Of a stretch of 64,000 nt of DNA, positions 63,920 through 64,000 are shown in pieces (the first letter of the stretch is position 1; each line of letters starts with the position of its first letter). This DNA comes from G965197005 sp965197005 (lineage in GTDB: Bacteria; Pseudomonadota; Gammaproteobacteria; Pseudomonadales; Oceanobacteraceae), in assembly GCA_965197005.1 (NCBI GenBank), contig OZ239982.1, forward strand, positions 372,001 to 436,000, given 5' to 3'. Under the pieces are notes generated by a model. It saw only the letters and a list, made by a program, of their open reading frames with translations, was not told where the DNA came from and made no database searches. The position numbers were made by a program, and so were the translations under genes.

Positions 63920-64000
63920 ATGCGTTGGAATGTGGTAGAGCTTGCTGAAAATGGACGCTACGCTAAACTTTGGCGAGGTTTTTTACTGGTTATGCAAGGA
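63920..64000 (+). CDS. cas1: CRISPR-associated endonuclease Cas1, N-terminal fragment (cut by window)
   Basis: 27 codons from ATG 63920, two bases after the cas9 stop, open to the window edge. RWNVVELAENGRYAKLWRG followed by FLLVMQG resembles the N-terminus of type II-C Cas1 proteins (pattern W-x-VEIAE-GR-L-L-RGFLVV-x-G). It would integrate new spacers with Cas2. Identity rests on this short piece plus position. Confidence 0.75.
   Translation, partial: MRWNVVELAENGRYAKLWRGFLLVMQG

Overview
The window is AT-rich (visibly about 40% G+C) chromosomal DNA of a Gammaproteobacterium. The evidence is cmoAB, a Rep-type helicase, mreBCD followed by yhdP, fadBA, the envC-ctp-yibQ / yibN-secB-trmL neighbourhood, and the tRNA-tuf-tRNA-secE-nusG-rplKAJL-rpoBC block. 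The EF-Tu sequence has the TRVCAEVWGG / AVAFDGIDNAPEE style I associate with marine oceanospirillum-like lineages. No 16S gene is present, so I do not name a genus.

Layout. 1-3298: end of purM, purN, a DUF3108 secreted protein, cmoA and cmoB on +. 3295-5088: a large WG-repeat lipoprotein on -. 5196-7999: rep helicase and a GntR/FCD regulator. 8059-11896: a rearranged accessory patch in which a Baeyer-Villiger-type flavin monooxygenase gene is present once intact and once as an N-terminal fragment. The two share an identical 445-bp block and enclose an unrecognised AT-rich orphan gene; an SDR gene follows the intact copy. 12114-18492: mreBCD and yhdP. 18667-20626: tRNA-Leu and a single-Cache chemoreceptor. 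20683-22497: a FlhE-like secreted protein and two tandem copies of an unrecognised 212-aa protein made by a 709-bp duplication. 22666-28589 (-): fadBA with terminator, a small membrane protein and uup. 28797-33024: an RND efflux pump (adaptor and permease). 33037-36380 (-): cell-division peptidoglycan genes (envC, S41 protease, YibQ-type deacetylase). 36583-37944: yibN, secB, trmL.

37941-38980 is the strangest stretch: about 1 kb between the convergent trmL and trhO genes made almost entirely of perfectly phased 7-nt repeats. These are [A/T]C[A/T]GAGG in the left part, CCTGATA/CCTGACT in the right part and CCTCAGT at the far right. They are broken by three copies of a hairpin-forming element, two in one orientation and one inverted, so the region looks like two inward-facing compound repeat modules.

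38990-46082: trhO, then rtcB and its sigma54 activator rtcR (divergent, with a clear -24/-12 promoter), htpX and parE. 46288-59998: the translation/transcription block, with recognisable L1 and L10 autoregulatory leaders and a strong terminator after rpoC. Where many gammaproteobacteria continue into rpsL-rpsG-fusA, this genome instead has a frameshifted antitoxin gene and then a type II-C CRISPR-Cas locus: cas9 complete and cas1 cut by the window edge. No CRISPR array is inside the window. The cas9 upstream region holds three consecutive hairpins and a good minus-strand promoter, a candidate small RNA (possibly tracrRNA).

The best leads for new biology are the heptamer/hairpin modules, the 445-bp mosaic duplication with its orphan gene, the clustered divergence between the two 212-aa duplicates, and the hairpin-rich segment divergent from cas9.
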